A stretch of 64,000 bases of DNA from Deltaproteobacteria bacterium (GCA_031264145.1 JAISEK010000127.1:37516-101515); one strand, 5' to 3'; positions 10,344 to 20,989 are shown, counted from the first letter of the stretch. Notes: generated from the letters alone by a model not told the origin. Program-made: numbers and translations.

Positions 10344-11908
10344 CTGATTATGACCACGGCGTCGGCGGGGAGGGGCTCCTGGCTGGCGACCAGCTGCCTG
10401 GTCCCGGGGAGGCGGCGGGCCAGGGCCCTGGCCTGGGCCTGGCGGCCGGCAGCGAAGGCGATGACGGTCTGGCCGGCGTTCCCGCTGGGCTGGCGGTCGG
10501 AGACGGACACGATCCTGTAGCCTATCTGGCTCAGGACAGCCCGATAGTCCTCGCCGACCTGGGGCCGCCCGGTCTCGTTGACCAGGGCCAGGCTCAGGCT
10601 GGGCCTGGCCGGGGCGGGCGCCTGGGCCTGGCTGGGGCCGCTGGCCTTACGGCTGCCCTGCCCTTGGCCTTTGGCGGCCTGGCCCGTGGCCGCGGTCCTC
10701 CTGCCCTCGGCCTTTTTGCCCGGCTGGCCTCTGGCTGGCCTGCCCGTCGCGTCCTGGCCCGGCGAGGTGTCCAGGATGGCCGCCGAGCCCACCTTGGGCC
10801 GCATGCCGTGCTCGGCCAGGAGGGCGCCGGCCCTGGCTATGGCCAGGCTCTCGCCAGGCTCGGCCGGGCCGGCAACCTCCACTGACGGTGGCGGCAGGGC
10901 CACTGCCGTCTGGGCGGCCGGGGGCGGCGGGGGGGACAGTGGCTCCCTCACGGAGGCGGGGGTGGCCGGAGGCGGGGACAGGGGGGCGTTGGCCGAGGCG
11001 GTGTTGGCCGGCGGTGGGGCCAAGACCCCGTTGGCCGTGGGTGAGGACGCCAAGGGCTCGGCCGGTTCCGGGGTCGGGGGAAGGAGATCCTGGAAGAGCT
11101 GTCTCACGGCCGCCCGCTCCTCGCTCTCGGCGGGCATGGCCGGCGGGGCGGCGGCGTCAGGCCCTGAGGCTGCCGAGTCCTGGGCCACGTCGGCCAGGGG
11201 GGCGTCCGGCAGGGAGTTGCGGGGCCGGTCGAACTGGCCCACCTCCATCTGCTGCCAGCGGCCCTGGCTGGGGTCAAAATCCGGCAGCGGCCCGCTGGCT
11301 GAGGGAGTGCCCGAGGACTCCCGCGACTCGCGGCGCCAGGGCGGGGGAGGAGGGGCCACCACCTGGCCCCGCAGGTCCGGGGAGGCTGGCGCGGCCAGGG
11401 CGTCCGGGGAGGCCTGGGCGGCGGGATCGGCCGCGTCGGCCCCGATGTCCATGGAATCCGGCGGGAAGGCCGGGCCACCGTCGCTCAGGTCCTCGAAGGG
11501 ATCGTCGAGGATCCCCTCGTCTGATTCATCCAGCGGGTCGGCGGCGGCCTGGGGCGTGGGAGCCAGCTCGTAGGGCGAGGACTGGCCGGCGGCAGCTCCC
11601 AGGCTGGACGGGGCCGGGAGGGTCCCTGGACCCTCGGCGGGCGGCGGGGGCGGCGCGGCCAGGGGCGGCGGCTGTGGCAGGGCAGACGGGCTGCTGGCCG
11701 CCCCGTCATCCTCGGAGTAGAGGGAGGTCAGATCGCTGTCGTCCTGGGCCGCCAGGGGCCTGGGCGCAAGGACGGCCAGGAGCAGGATGGCCAGGGCCAT
11801 GATTTTTGTCGGGAGTTTCGGCATCTGGTCCCCCGGTCCGGCCACGAAGGCGCCTTCGGCCGGCCGCTGCCAGGGCGCCGGCCGGAGGTCACTGGAGTCT
11901 TGGCCCAT
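10340..11908 (-). CDS. Pro/Ala-rich low-complexity protein with N-terminal signal and LytR_C-like C-terminal domain
   Basis: Long disordered Pro/Ala/Ser-rich stretch; C-terminus LSLALVNETGRPQVGEDYRAVLSQIGYRIVSVSDRQPSGNAGQTVIAFAAG resembles the LytR/CpsA/Psr C-terminal domain; ATGA overlap with the radical SAM gene. Confidence 0.7.
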   Translation of the reverse strand: MGQDSSDLRPAPWQRPAEGAFVAGPGDQMPKLPTKIMALAILLLAVLAPRPLAAQDDSDLTSLYSEDDGAASSPSALPQPPPLAAPPPPPAEGPGTLPAPSSLGAAAGQSSPYELAPTPQAAADPLDESDEGILDDPFEDLSDGGPAFPPDSMDIGADAADPAAQASPDALAAPASPDLRGQVVAPPPPPWRRESRESSGTPSASGPLPDFDPSQGRWQQMEVGQFDRPRNSLPDAPLADVAQDSAASGPDAAAPPAMPAESEERAAVRQLFQDLLPPTPEPAEPLASSPTANGVLAPPPANTASANAPLSPPPATPASVREPLSPPPPPAAQTAVALPPPSVEVAGPAEPGESLAIARAGALLAEHGMRPKVGSAAILDTSPGQDATGRPARGQPGKKAEGRRTAATGQAAKGQGQGSRKASGPSQAQAPAPARPSLSLALVNETGRPQVGEDYRAVLSQIGYRIVSVSDRQPSGNAGQTVIAFAAGRQAQARALARRLPGTRQLVASQEPLPADAVVIIR

Positions 11909-11959
11909 TTCGGCCAGGGAGTATTTCGCCCCGGCCAGTCGCTATCCGACGGCCAACCG

Positions 11960-12358
11960 CTACAGCAACATGATGAGCGAGTCGACGTCGACCACGGTGC
12001 CGTCCCAGTCCTTGTCGATTTCGCCGCTGATCTCGATGGTGTCCTCTGGGGTCACGTTGAGGCCTTGCCACCTGTGGTGGTCGATGTCGATGGCAATCTC
12101 CCCGGAAGAGTCCCTGAAAAGGTATTTATCGCCGCCTAGGTGGCGGACTATGTTGCCCCTCAGGGTGACCGGGGAGTCATCCCGCAGCCGGAGGGCCTGC
12201 CGGACGGTGGACGGCTCGATCCCTGGGCCGGAGAAGCCGCCTCCCGCCTGGCCCGCCGTGGGCTGCCCCTGGAAGCCGTCCTGGGCTGAGGCCGCCGCGT
12301 AAGGCCAAAAAAAGAGCGCGAAGGCCAGGAGCAAGGCTGAAATGATTGGATTTCTCAT
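11960..12358 (-). CDS. YgiW/YdeI-type OB-fold (BOF) periplasmic protein
   Basis: Signal peptide, then FSGPGIEPSTVRQALRLRDDSPVTLRGNIVRHLGGDKYLFRDSSGEIAIDIDHHRW. Confidence 0.9.
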   Translation of the reverse strand: MRNPIISALLLAFALFFWPYAAASAQDGFQGQPTAGQAGGGFSGPGIEPSTVRQALRLRDDSPVTLRGNIVRHLGGDKYLFRDSSGEIAIDIDHHRWQGLNVTPEDTIEISGEIDKDWDGTVVDVDSLIMLL

Positions 12359-13377
12359 GTTGGTTGTCCTCAGTTTAAGGGCCGTCGGGCCGTCCCTCGG
12401 TCAAAGCTGGTGATAACGCAAGATTCGGGCCGTCTTTTCCTGGCCGCCGGCGGGCAGGACCGGCCATGGGCCGTGGAAGAGAATCATTTTCGGCGACTTA
12501 AGGGGGGCCAATGGGCACGGTGCCAAAAATGAAACGAGATGGACTGACAAAAAATTAATAATTTCTGATATTTATATAATATATATGGCTAATATTAATG
12601 ATTATACGTTATATATCTTGATAATTGTTTAATCAATGCAGTAAATGTGAAATAAAAATTATAAATTAAGGCAAATAAAATATTTAATAGCCAAATTTAT
12701 GTTTTTATATTTAATGAGTTTAAGATGGGAATCTGGCTTCCCTGGACATCCTTTTTGGCGAGAGGTGATGGGGAACCAGCCGGCAGAACCCTGTCTGGCC
12801 GTTGAAAAACGTGGCCCCAACAAACCCCCCTGATAGCCTCGCTTTCCATGGCCAAGAGCGCGGTTTGGATCTAGTTTTGGCGCTCGCCCCTGAAGAGGGG
12901 GGTGAACTTGCCAAGCTTCTTTCCCATTTGGTTCCCCGAGGTCGACTTCCGGGGCGACTTTGGGAGAAACGGAGCAATGGGTGATATCAGAGAGCCGGGT
13001 GGTCCTTGCCTGGAGTCTTTTATGGGCAGGCCTTTACCCGCGGCGGTCAGTTCCATGGCGCCGCCAGCCTTGGTGTCATGGCCGGCGGCCAGACCATATG
13101 CGGTATCCAGGAGCCAAGGCTGTTGCCTCGGTCACATATATTGAGCAGCGTGGCGCTCCCCCCAATAGTACAATTATGCATATCGCGGGAGTTCATGCCA
13201 AGTTCAAAAAGTTGGCGGGCGGTTTTATTTGAGCTGGTCGCAATCATGGCCGTTTTTGGACGCCATTATGCTGGTGATGGAATTGGGGATGATTGGGTTG
13301 CCTCTAATTCGAGTCGCCATGGCCCATCAAGCCTGGGTGACATGCGTGGCCGGGCACCCAGCGAGCATGGCCCTGAA

Positions 13378-13842
13378 TCACATTCCCTTGAATGGCCTCT
13401 GGGCGGCGCCGGTGGCCAGAATTTGCCCGTCGGGCCCGACGGCGGTGATCTTGAACACGTAGTCGTGGGTCGAATTTCGGGGAGGATATGGGCCTTTGTA
13501 TCTTCTTGTCAGGGCCCCGGCCGGGATAGTCGCCTCGCCCTGGAGCTCATAGACGCCGCCGCCATGCCTAAAGTTAGGCTTATTGAGGTCGCTGAGCTCG
13601 GCCTCGAGTCTGGCGGTGCCGTCAGGGATGCCCTTGACCATGATCGCCGGGCTTGGGCCCCTGGGGCCCCTGTTCCCTGGCCCGAACTCGAAAGACACCT
13701 CCAGCGCCGGGTTCTCGGCCGCGGCAAGCCCCGAGGGATGGCCTAGGAGTATGGCGGGGCCGAGGATGGCAAGGATGGCGGCCATGGACAGAAGGAGTCC
13801 GGGCGCTGGCCGGACGGCTTTGGGAGGAACCCTGTCTGGCAT
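13378..13842 (-). CDS. Secreted YbhB/PEBP-like domain protein
   Basis: Signal peptide; LNKPNFRHGGGVYELQGEATIPAGALTRRYKGPYPPRNSTHDYVFKITAVGPDGQILATG. Confidence 0.6.
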   Translation of the reverse strand: MPDRVPPKAVRPAPGLLLSMAAILAILGPAILLGHPSGLAAAENPALEVSFEFGPGNRGPRGPSPAIMVKGIPDGTARLEAELSDLNKPNFRHGGGVYELQGEATIPAGALTRRYKGPYPPRNSTHDYVFKITAVGPDGQILATGAAQRPFKGM

Positions 13843-14099
13843 GTGAAAACCTCCTGTAAGATGAGAGAGTAGAGTGGATGCGCCCAACAGAAGCGGGAAT
13901 GATAGGCCGTGGCCTATCAACCGAGACAAGAAAGGCTGTCCAATAAGATTGGCCCGAGGTCTCTTCACCGGCCAAAACAAGGAAAAACAAAGCCCCAGCG
14001 TCCTGTCAAGCGGCCAATTGCGCCCTGCGATGGCTCATTCTGGCACCCCCGCTCGCGGTTCCAGACGCGTCAACTCATAGTTGGCCGCTCGACACGATC

Positions 14100-15596
14100 T
14101 TAGAAGAAAACCAGGGACAGGACCACGAACAGGGGCACCAATATGCCGCACGACCACAGGAGGTAGCCAAAGAAGCTGGGCATCCTGACCCCCCTCTCCT
14201 CGGCGATGGAGCGGACCATGAAGTTTGGGGCATTGCCGATGTAGCTGTTGGCCCCCATGAAGACGGCCCCGCAGCTGATGGCGGCCAGGGTCTGGGGGAC
14301 CTGCCCCATCATGAAGGCGGCCGGCCCGGCGTTGTTGCCCACGGCCGTGTTGAAGAAGACCAGGTAGGTCGGCGCGTTGTCCAGGAAGCTCGACAGGGCC
14401 CCGGTCAGCCAGAAGTAGGCCATGTTGACGGGCGAGCCGTCGGCTGAGTTGGTCACCAGGGAGATGACGGGGGCCAGGGTCCCGTCGGTGCCGGCCCTCA
14501 GGATGGCTATGGCCGGGATCATGGTTATGAAGATGCCGAAGAAAATCTTGGCCACCTCCTTGATCGGTCCCCAGGTGAAGTTGTTGCCGGCCCTGGTGGA
14601 CCTTGGCGTGATGATGACCGTCAGGAGGGTGAGGGCCAGGAGGCCCAGGTCCCTGGCCAGGTCGGAGAAGAGGTAGCTGATGTCCCCCCAGACGCGGATC
14701 TGGCCCTGGCTGTGCCAGAGGCCGCTCAGGAGGACCAGCCCGACCACGGCCAGGAGGAGGAAGAAGTTGCGCGAGCCCTCAAGGCCCAGCTTTTCCGTGG
14801 AGGGGACGGTCGGCCGGCCCTCCCTGGCGTAAAGGAGCGTGTCAACGACGTAGTGGATGGCCAGAAGGGCCGCCGCCATGCTTAGTGTCTGGGGCCAGAT
14901 GTTGGCGGTGGTCCAGAAGAAGTCGATGCCCTTCAGGAAGCCCAGGAACAGGGGAGGGTCGCCCAGGGGGGTCAGGGAGCCGCCGATGTTGGAGACCAGG
15001 AAGATGAAGAAGACGATGGTGTGGACCCTGTGGCGGCGGTGGGCCGAGGCTGAGATGTAGGGCCTTATCAGAAGCATCGAGGCCCCGGTGGTCCCCATGA
15101 CGCTGGCCAGGACCGTCCCGATGGCCAGGAAGGCCAGGTTCATGCCCGGGGTGCCGCTCAGGCTGCCCTTGACCCTTATGCCCCCGGCGATTGCGAAGAG
15201 GGCCAGCAGGAGAATGATGAAGGGCACGTATTCGGACACGATGGTGTGGACGACCGAGTACAAGGACAAAAGTGTCCCCAGAGCGAGGACCGAGGGGACG
15301 ACGAAGGCCAGGGCCCAGAAGATGGCCACCTTGCCGAAGTGCCGCTCCCAGAAGTGGGGCGCCAGGAGGGGGAACAGGGCGATCGACAGGAGCATGCCCA
15401 CGAAGGGGAGGACCCACTGTATGCCCAGCGAGGCACCGTCGATGTGGGGCGGCCCGCCCCCGTGGGTGCCGGCGGCCGTCTCCAGGGCCATGGCCGGGCA
15501 GCTCTTTGACAGGACGGCCAGGAAGGCGGCCCCGGCCAGACAAAGGGCGACCTTGACGGGGGCGGCAGGGAAATGTGGACGGATTATGGGCGGCAT
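14100..15596 (-). CDS. Sodium:proton antiporter / citrate-type (ArsB/NhaD superfamily) membrane transporter
   Basis: Many TM helices; MGTTGASMLLIRPYISASAHRRHRVHTIVFFIFLVSNIGGSLTPLGDPPLFLGFLKG. Confidence 0.85.
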   Translation of the reverse strand: MPPIIRPHFPAAPVKVALCLAGAAFLAVLSKSCPAMALETAAGTHGGGPPHIDGASLGIQWVLPFVGMLLSIALFPLLAPHFWERHFGKVAIFWALAFVVPSVLALGTLLSLYSVVHTIVSEYVPFIILLLALFAIAGGIRVKGSLSGTPGMNLAFLAIGTVLASVMGTTGASMLLIRPYISASAHRRHRVHTIVFFIFLVSNIGGSLTPLGDPPLFLGFLKGIDFFWTTANIWPQTLSMAAALLAIHYVVDTLLYAREGRPTVPSTEKLGLEGSRNFFLLLAVVGLVLLSGLWHSQGQIRVWGDISYLFSDLARDLGLLALTLLTVIITPRSTRAGNNFTWGPIKEVAKIFFGIFITMIPAIAILRAGTDGTLAPVISLVTNSADGSPVNMAYFWLTGALSSFLDNAPTYLVFFNTAVGNNAGPAAFMMGQVPQTLAAISCGAVFMGANSYIGNAPNFMVRSIAEERGVRMPSFFGYLLWSCGILVPLFVVLSLVFF

Positions 15597-15709
15597 TGGG
15601 GCACCTGGCGGCCGAAGGGCCGCATTGTAGTTTTTTGGGCGCTGAAGGCCAAGTCAGGAAACGTGGTCGCGGCCCGACGGTGTCTGGCCGGTCTTCCGGG
15701 AGGGGCCGG

Positions 15710-17053
15710 TCAGCGGGCCGGGCCGGCCTGGGCCCCCGGCAGGGGGGCGGTGACGCCGAACAGGGCCTCCCGGGCCATCTCCAGCGTTGCCGGCTGGTTG
15801 AAGGGCTGCCTGAGAAAGTCCATGAACCTGGGGTAGTAGGCGATCGACTGGTCGACCTCGGGGCTGGAGCCCTTCTGGTAGGCGCCTATGTTTATCATGT
15901 CCTCGTTGTGCTGGTAGACCGACAGGATGTCCTTGAACCTGGCGGCCGCCGACAGCTGGGAGTCGTCGGCCAGGTCGACCATCAGGCGGCTTATGCTGGA
16001 GAGGACGTCCAGGGCCGGGTACTGGTTCCTGGCGGCCAGCTCCCTCCTCAGGACCAGGTGTCCGTCCAGGATGGAGCGCATGGCGTCGGCCACTGGCTCG
16101 TTCATGTCGTCGCCCTCCACCAGGACGGTGTACAGGCCCGTGATGCTGCCCCCCGGCCAGGCCCCGGCCCTCTCCAGGAGCTGGGGCAGCATGGCGAAGA
16201 CCGACGGGGTGTAGCCCCTGGTGGTGGCCGGCTCGCCTATGGACAGGCCAACCTCCCTGGCGGCGTAGGCGAAGCGGGTGGCCGAGTCCATCATGAGGAT
16301 CACGTTGTGGCCCCGATCGCGGAAGTACTCGGCGATTGACGTGCCCACGTAGGCCCCCCTCATGCGGACCAGGGCCGGCTGCTCGGAGGTGGCGGCCACG
16401 ACCACGCTTCTGGCAAGGCCCTCGGGCCCCAGATCCTTCTCTATGAACTCCCTGACCTCGCGGCCTCGCTCGCCGATTAGGGCGATGACGTTGACGTCGG
16501 CCTTCATGTGCCTGGCGATCATGCCCATGAGGGTGCTCTTGCCGACCCCGCTGCCGGCGAAGATGCCCACCCTCTGGCCCTGGCCCAGGGTCAGCAGCGC
16601 GTTTATGGCCCGCACGCCCACGTCGATGGGCTTGGAGATGCGCTGGCGGGTCAGGGGGTTGCCGGGGCGGGTCTTGAGGGGGTAGCTGGCCTCGATCTCG
16701 ACTGGCGGCTTCTGGTCCATGGGCATGCCCCGCCCGTCCAGGACCCGGCCCAAGAGGCCCGGCCCGACGTCCACGGTGGGCTGGCGGCCGCTGGCCATGA
16801 TCCGGCTGCCCGGGGTGAGGCCAGTCATGTCCCCAATGGGCATCAGCTGGATGGTCTTGTCCCTGAAGCCGACCACCTCGGCCTCCAGCCAGGCGTCGTC
16901 TGGAAGCTGGATGCGGCAGACCTCGCCCACGGAGGCCGCTGGCCCGTCGCCCTCGATGACCAGGCCGGAGACCTTGGTGACGCGGCCCTCCAGGGCCAGG
17001 GGCGGGGCCTTCCTCAGGGCCGCAAGGAGGTTTTTGAAGTTCTGGCTCTGCAT
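15710..17053 (-). CDS. fliI: Flagellar/type III secretion ATPase
   Basis: GQRVGIFAGSGVGKSTLMGMIARH, ALIGERGREVREFIEKDLG, SATRFAYAAREVGLSIGEPATTRGYTPSVFAMLPQLLERAG. Confidence 0.9.
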   Translation of the reverse strand: MQSQNFKNLLAALRKAPPLALEGRVTKVSGLVIEGDGPAASVGEVCRIQLPDDAWLEAEVVGFRDKTIQLMPIGDMTGLTPGSRIMASGRQPTVDVGPGLLGRVLDGRGMPMDQKPPVEIEASYPLKTRPGNPLTRQRISKPIDVGVRAINALLTLGQGQRVGIFAGSGVGKSTLMGMIARHMKADVNVIALIGERGREVREFIEKDLGPEGLARSVVVAATSEQPALVRMRGAYVGTSIAEYFRDRGHNVILMMDSATRFAYAAREVGLSIGEPATTRGYTPSVFAMLPQLLERAGAWPGGSITGLYTVLVEGDDMNEPVADAMRSILDGHLVLRRELAARNQYPALDVLSSISRLMVDLADDSQLSAAARFKDILSVYQHNEDMINIGAYQKGSSPEVDQSIAYYPRFMDFLRQPFNQPATLEMAREALFGVTAPLPGAQAGPAR

Positions 17054-17234
17054 CTATTTTGGTCTTCCAGGAAAAAAGAAATAAAGTGATTTTATGGGCC
17101 TATGAGCAAAAATATATTGGTGATGTTCATCGCCTCCAGGGCGGCCTGGCCTTATTATATAGGCGTGGGCATCCTTAAGCAACCTGGCCACCTGCCCCGG
17201 TGGGCGGTCCCAGCCCGGCCGGGCCAAATGGCCC

Positions 17235-17990
17235 TCAGGGCGTTTGGGCCCCGGCCGGGCCCAGGCCGACCGCGTTCCTTAGCCTGTCGACCTGGGCCCT
17301 GGTGAGCTGGCGGATTTGGCCCCAGGGGAGGTCCCCTGGGAGGGCGATGCCGCAGTAGGCCACCCTCTTGAGCCTGACCACCTTGTGGCCGATGGCCGAG
17401 CACATGCGCTTGACCTGTCGGTGGCGGCCCTCGGTCAGGGTCAGCTCCAGCCAGCCCCTGTCGGGGCCCGAGGCCAAGATTTGGGCCTTGGCCGGGGCGG
17501 CCGGCCTGTGGTCGATTATGAGGCGGCCCCGGCGCATCCTCTCGAGGTCCCCCTCGTCGGGGACGCCCTGGACCAGGACCCGGTAGACCTTGGGGATCAG
17601 GGACGAGGGGTGCATGAGCCTTTTTCCCAGCTCCCCGTCGTTGGTGAGGATCAAGAGGCCCGAGACGTCCATGTCCAGACGGCCCACCGGGAAGACCCTG
17701 ACCGTCAGGCCCTCCAGGAACGGCCTGACTGTCGGGCGGCCCTGGGGGTCGTGGAAGGAGGTCAGGAAGCCGGCCGGCTTGTGGAACATGAAGTAGCGCA
17801 GATCCTGGATCCCGGCCACCGTCCGGCCGTCAACCTCCACCCTGGCCTTGTCCGGGTCAATCTTGCGGCCCACGTCCAGGGCGGGAACCCCATCGACCAG
17901 GACCCGTCCCTGGCGCATCATGTCCTCGGCCGCCCTCCTGGAGCAGACGCCGGCGGCGGAGAGGAATTTCTGGAGCCTCACCTCAGACAT
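17235..17990 (-). CDS. 16S/23S rRNA pseudouridine synthase (RsuA/RluB family)
   Basis: S4 domain MSEVRLQKFLSAAGVCSRRAAEDMMRQGRVLVDG, VFPVGRLDMDVSGLLILTNDGEL. Confidence 0.93.
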   Translation of the reverse strand: MSEVRLQKFLSAAGVCSRRAAEDMMRQGRVLVDGVPALDVGRKIDPDKARVEVDGRTVAGIQDLRYFMFHKPAGFLTSFHDPQGRPTVRPFLEGLTVRVFPVGRLDMDVSGLLILTNDGELGKRLMHPSSLIPKVYRVLVQGVPDEGDLERMRRGRLIIDHRPAAPAKAQILASGPDRGWLELTLTEGRHRQVKRMCSAIGHKVVRLKRVAYCGIALPGDLPWGQIRQLTRAQVDRLRNAVGLGPAGAQTP

Positions 17991-18347
17991 GTTTCCTGGG
18001 CGCCCCAGGCGGGGTCGAAGCGATCATGTGGTTTGGGCCTCGTAGGGAAAGGCGAGAGTCATTTGCCAATATCCGGTGCCTGGCGTCTTGGTGCCATTCG
18101 CGAGAGTAGGCTATGTTATATGTTTAGGTATTAATGACTCTGCCATGGCATGTTTAAGCGTGTTTATATTAGGCAAATATAGCTAATTTATAGGACTATG
18201 GCCCTGCCTTCATCTTGGGCCGGGGCCCCTTCCAGCCGGGCCATGGGCCTTGGCGAGAAGGCCGGGGCCCCGCCGGGGCCGGCTCGACACGTGGCCGCGC
18301 CGGCGGCAGCCTCGCCGGGGGGCCTTGCCCCATGGGGGCCAGGCGGC

Positions 18348-19154
18348 TCATCTCCCTGCCAGGAGCTCGTAGAGGACCTTCCTGCTCTTGAAGGCGCGGC
18401 CGGCATGGAGGCTGGCCAGGCTCTGGAAGAAAAGCTCGGCCGCCAGGAGCTGGGCCTCGTCCAGCTGCGGGCAGCCGTCGTGGGCGCTGGTTGCCCTCAG
18501 GGCGGCCAGGAGCCCCTCCGGCATCCTGGCCGTGCCCCGGTTCATCATGTCCTGGCAGTCCTGGCAGACGACGCCGCCGATGACCGGGTCCCAGTGCCAG
18601 ATGTCCGAGGACGTCCGGCCGCACAGGTGGCAGACGTCCAGGGACGGGGCGAAGCCGGACAGCTCCAGGTAGCACTTGGAGAAGCCGAGGGAGAGCCTCC
18701 GGGGCTCCAGGGCCGGCGGTCTGAAGTCGGCTGTCCTGGCCAGGGCCGCCAGGTGCCTGAGGAGGAGGCTGACGGAGGCCGAGGCCGGGTTCCCGTGGAC
18801 CTCGAAGGCCCTGGCCAGCTCCAGGGCCCAGGCGGCCAGGGCAGAGCAGATTGGGTCGGAGGGCAGGGCCGGGGAGAGGGGGTTGGCCTCGCCCCGCTCG
18901 ACGAAGGCCAGATCCCGGCCTGGCCTCTGGCGGAAATAGTACCAGGCGGCCATGCCGGGGCTCAGGAGGTTGCCGCCGAAGCGGCGTACGCTCTGGCGGG
19001 CGTTCTTGGCCAAGGCCGTGATCAGGCCCTGATCCCTGGTAAGGAAGGTGACCACCAGGTCAGAATCCCCCCGGCTGGCCCGGGACAGGACCACGGCCCC
19101 CAGGCGGCTGGGGGGCGGCTGGCCGGGACGGGTGAGGGATTTCCGGCGCCTCAT
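18348..19154 (-). CDS. recO: DNA repair protein RecO
   Basis: MRRRKSLTRPGQPPPSRLGAVVLSRASRGDSDLVVTFLTRDQGLITALAKNARQSVRRFGG; zinc motif CHLCG...CQDC. Confidence 0.88.
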   Translation of the reverse strand: MRRRKSLTRPGQPPPSRLGAVVLSRASRGDSDLVVTFLTRDQGLITALAKNARQSVRRFGGNLLSPGMAAWYYFRQRPGRDLAFVERGEANPLSPALPSDPICSALAAWALELARAFEVHGNPASASVSLLLRHLAALARTADFRPPALEPRRLSLGFSKCYLELSGFAPSLDVCHLCGRTSSDIWHWDPVIGGVVCQDCQDMMNRGTARMPEGLLAALRATSAHDGCPQLDEAQLLAAELFFQSLASLHAGRAFKSRKVLYELLAGR

Positions 19155-20218
19155 ATGAAATCGCGGGTCCTGAGGCGCTCCAGGTTCCCCAGGAGCCGGT
19201 TGTACTTGGTCATGCGGCACTGGGGGCAGTGGCTGAGGCAGTACTCGCCCCTGGCGGCCAGCCTGGCCTGGGCCAGGCGCCTGGTCCCCCGCCAGACCTC
19301 CCTGAAAGGGGCCTCGATGATGTTGCCCATGCTGCCGGTGGCCGGGTCGTCGTTCAGGCGGCCGCAGAGAAAGACCGAGCCGTCGGCCGTTATGACCGCC
19401 GAGAGGCTGTGGGCCAGGCAGGGCAGGCCGTCGTTGCCCTGTCCCTTGTTGTCGGTGAGGGCCCCGGAGTTGACCGAGAAGGAGCCGGTCTCCAGGCCGG
19501 AGAGATCGGCGGGCGGCCTGTGGCTGGACATCTCCGGGTGGTCGACAACGGGCCTCAGGTGGAGGTAGTCGGCCCCCAGGTCCCGGACCCTGGCGGCCAG
19601 GTCGCGGAGGGCCGCTGGGTCGTCGTTGAGCGACGTGAGGACGTAGCCAACCCCCAGGGTCGGGGCCGGTCTGAGGGAGGCCAGGGCCGAGAGGCCTTCC
19701 AGGACCCGGCCGAAAAAGTCTCCCCCCTTCAGCTCCCGGTACTGGCCGGGGCCGGTGGCGTCCAGGCTGAGCCTTATCCACTGGAAGATGGAGTAGAACC
19801 CCGGGTCGATGGACGGGGGGAAGAGGTTGGTGCCGTTGGTTATCAGGCCGACCGAGAGGCCGTTGGCGACGGCCAGCCTGGACGCCTCGGCGAAGTCCGG
19901 CCACAGGGTCGGCTCCCCGCCGCCCTCTATGGTCACCCCCCTGGTGCCGCCGGCGGCCAGGTCCCGGAAGAGCCCGTCCAGGACGCCGAGATCGAGCCTG
20001 TCCCGGCACAGGGCCCGGGACTTGAGATCCGAGCACCAACGGCAGGCGATGTTGCACGCGCTGGTAAGGCTCAGCTCCACCGAGACCGGGTAGAGGCCGT
20101 CGACCCCCAGGCGGTTGTCCCCCAGGCCGGCCAATTTCTCGGGGAAGAGGAGGATCTTCTCCAGGCCTATCTCGTCTGGCCCCCTGGAGGGGCCAGGGAT
20201 CGGGGTCGCGGCGGGCAT
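19151..20218 (-). CDS. Radical SAM/SPASM protein
   Basis: VELSLTSACNIACRWCSDLKSR, GGGEPTLWPDF, SPASM-like Cys CGRLNDDPATGSMGNI...CLSHCPQC. Confidence 0.87.
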   Translation of the reverse strand: MPAATPIPGPSRGPDEIGLEKILLFPEKLAGLGDNRLGVDGLYPVSVELSLTSACNIACRWCSDLKSRALCRDRLDLGVLDGLFRDLAAGGTRGVTIEGGGEPTLWPDFAEASRLAVANGLSVGLITNGTNLFPPSIDPGFYSIFQWIRLSLDATGPGQYRELKGGDFFGRVLEGLSALASLRPAPTLGVGYVLTSLNDDPAALRDLAARVRDLGADYLHLRPVVDHPEMSSHRPPADLSGLETGSFSVNSGALTDNKGQGNDGLPCLAHSLSAVITADGSVFLCGRLNDDPATGSMGNIIEAPFREVWRGTRRLAQARLAARGEYCLSHCPQCRMTKYNRLLGNLERLRTRDFI

Positions 20219-20225
20219 GGTCTCT

Positions 20226-20882
20226 TCAGGCGGGCACGGGGGGGTGGAGCTTGGCCATGTCGCCGTAGTATTCGGCCATGCGCTTGGCCAGGAGGTCAAA
20301 GGCCTCCTGGGCCGAGATGCGGCCCAGGTTCAGGGAGAGCCAGGTGTCGAATTCCCTGTGGTCGTCCCCGTTCCGGGCCGGATCCAGGAAATTCGGGATG
20401 AAGCGGTGCTGCCGTCGGGTCAGCCGCCGCCGGAGGTCCTTTTCCTGGTCCTCCAGGGCCCTCGAGAGGTTGGGGTAGATCCGGATGAGCTCGGACTTCA
20501 GCTTCCGCCTCAGCTCCAGGGCCTCGGGGAGGACGGCCACGTCCCGGCGGGAGAGCAGGCAGTGGGCCAGGGACCAGTCCTTCTCGACCCCCAGGCCCTG
20601 GGCGTAGATCTGGGCCAGGTAGTAGGCGGCCAGCTGGTCCCCCTGGTCGGAGGCCAGGGTGAGCCATTTGCGGGCCAGGGCGAAGTCCTTGGGCAGGATG
20701 TCGCCGTCGAGGTACATGACCCCAAGCAGCCGCTGGGCCGGCGAATAGCCCAGGGCGGCGGATTTCCCGAAGTACTCCAGGGCCAGGGCCGGATCCATCT
20801 CCCGTCCCGGGCCTGACACGTAGAACCGCTTGCCCATCTCAAAAAGGCTTTGGGCCGATTCACCCGGATTGGCAGAGGACAT
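20226..20882 (-). CDS. Sel1-like repeat protein
   Basis: ALEYFGKSAALGYSPAQRLLGVMYLDGDILPKDFALARKWLTLASDQGDQLAAYYLAQIYAQG. Confidence 0.85.
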   Translation of the reverse strand: MSSANPGESAQSLFEMGKRFYVSGPGREMDPALALEYFGKSAALGYSPAQRLLGVMYLDGDILPKDFALARKWLTLASDQGDQLAAYYLAQIYAQGLGVEKDWSLAHCLLSRRDVAVLPEALELRRKLKSELIRIYPNLSRALEDQEKDLRRRLTRRQHRFIPNFLDPARNGDDHREFDTWLSLNLGRISAQEAFDLLAKRMAEYYGDMAKLHPPVPA

Positions 20883-20989
20883 GGCGATGATACCTTATGG
20901 GCGGGGGCCTGGGCCGTCCGCGCCCCTGATTTGACTTCGTTGCCGGGGGCCGGCGGGAAAGGCAAGGCCGGCCCCGCCTGGCCCCGGCG

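Noticed and set aside
12720-13370. Several small overlapping ORFs (12720-12977, 12871-13056, 12902-13144, 13047-13247)
   Set aside because: No consistent frame, motif or RBS; probably decayed or noncoding DNA
18348-20057. 569-aa minus ORF covering recO and part of the radical SAM gene
   Set aside because: Only the portion from MRRRKSLTRP (19154) is RecO; the upstream part is out-of-frame readthrough of the radical SAM gene
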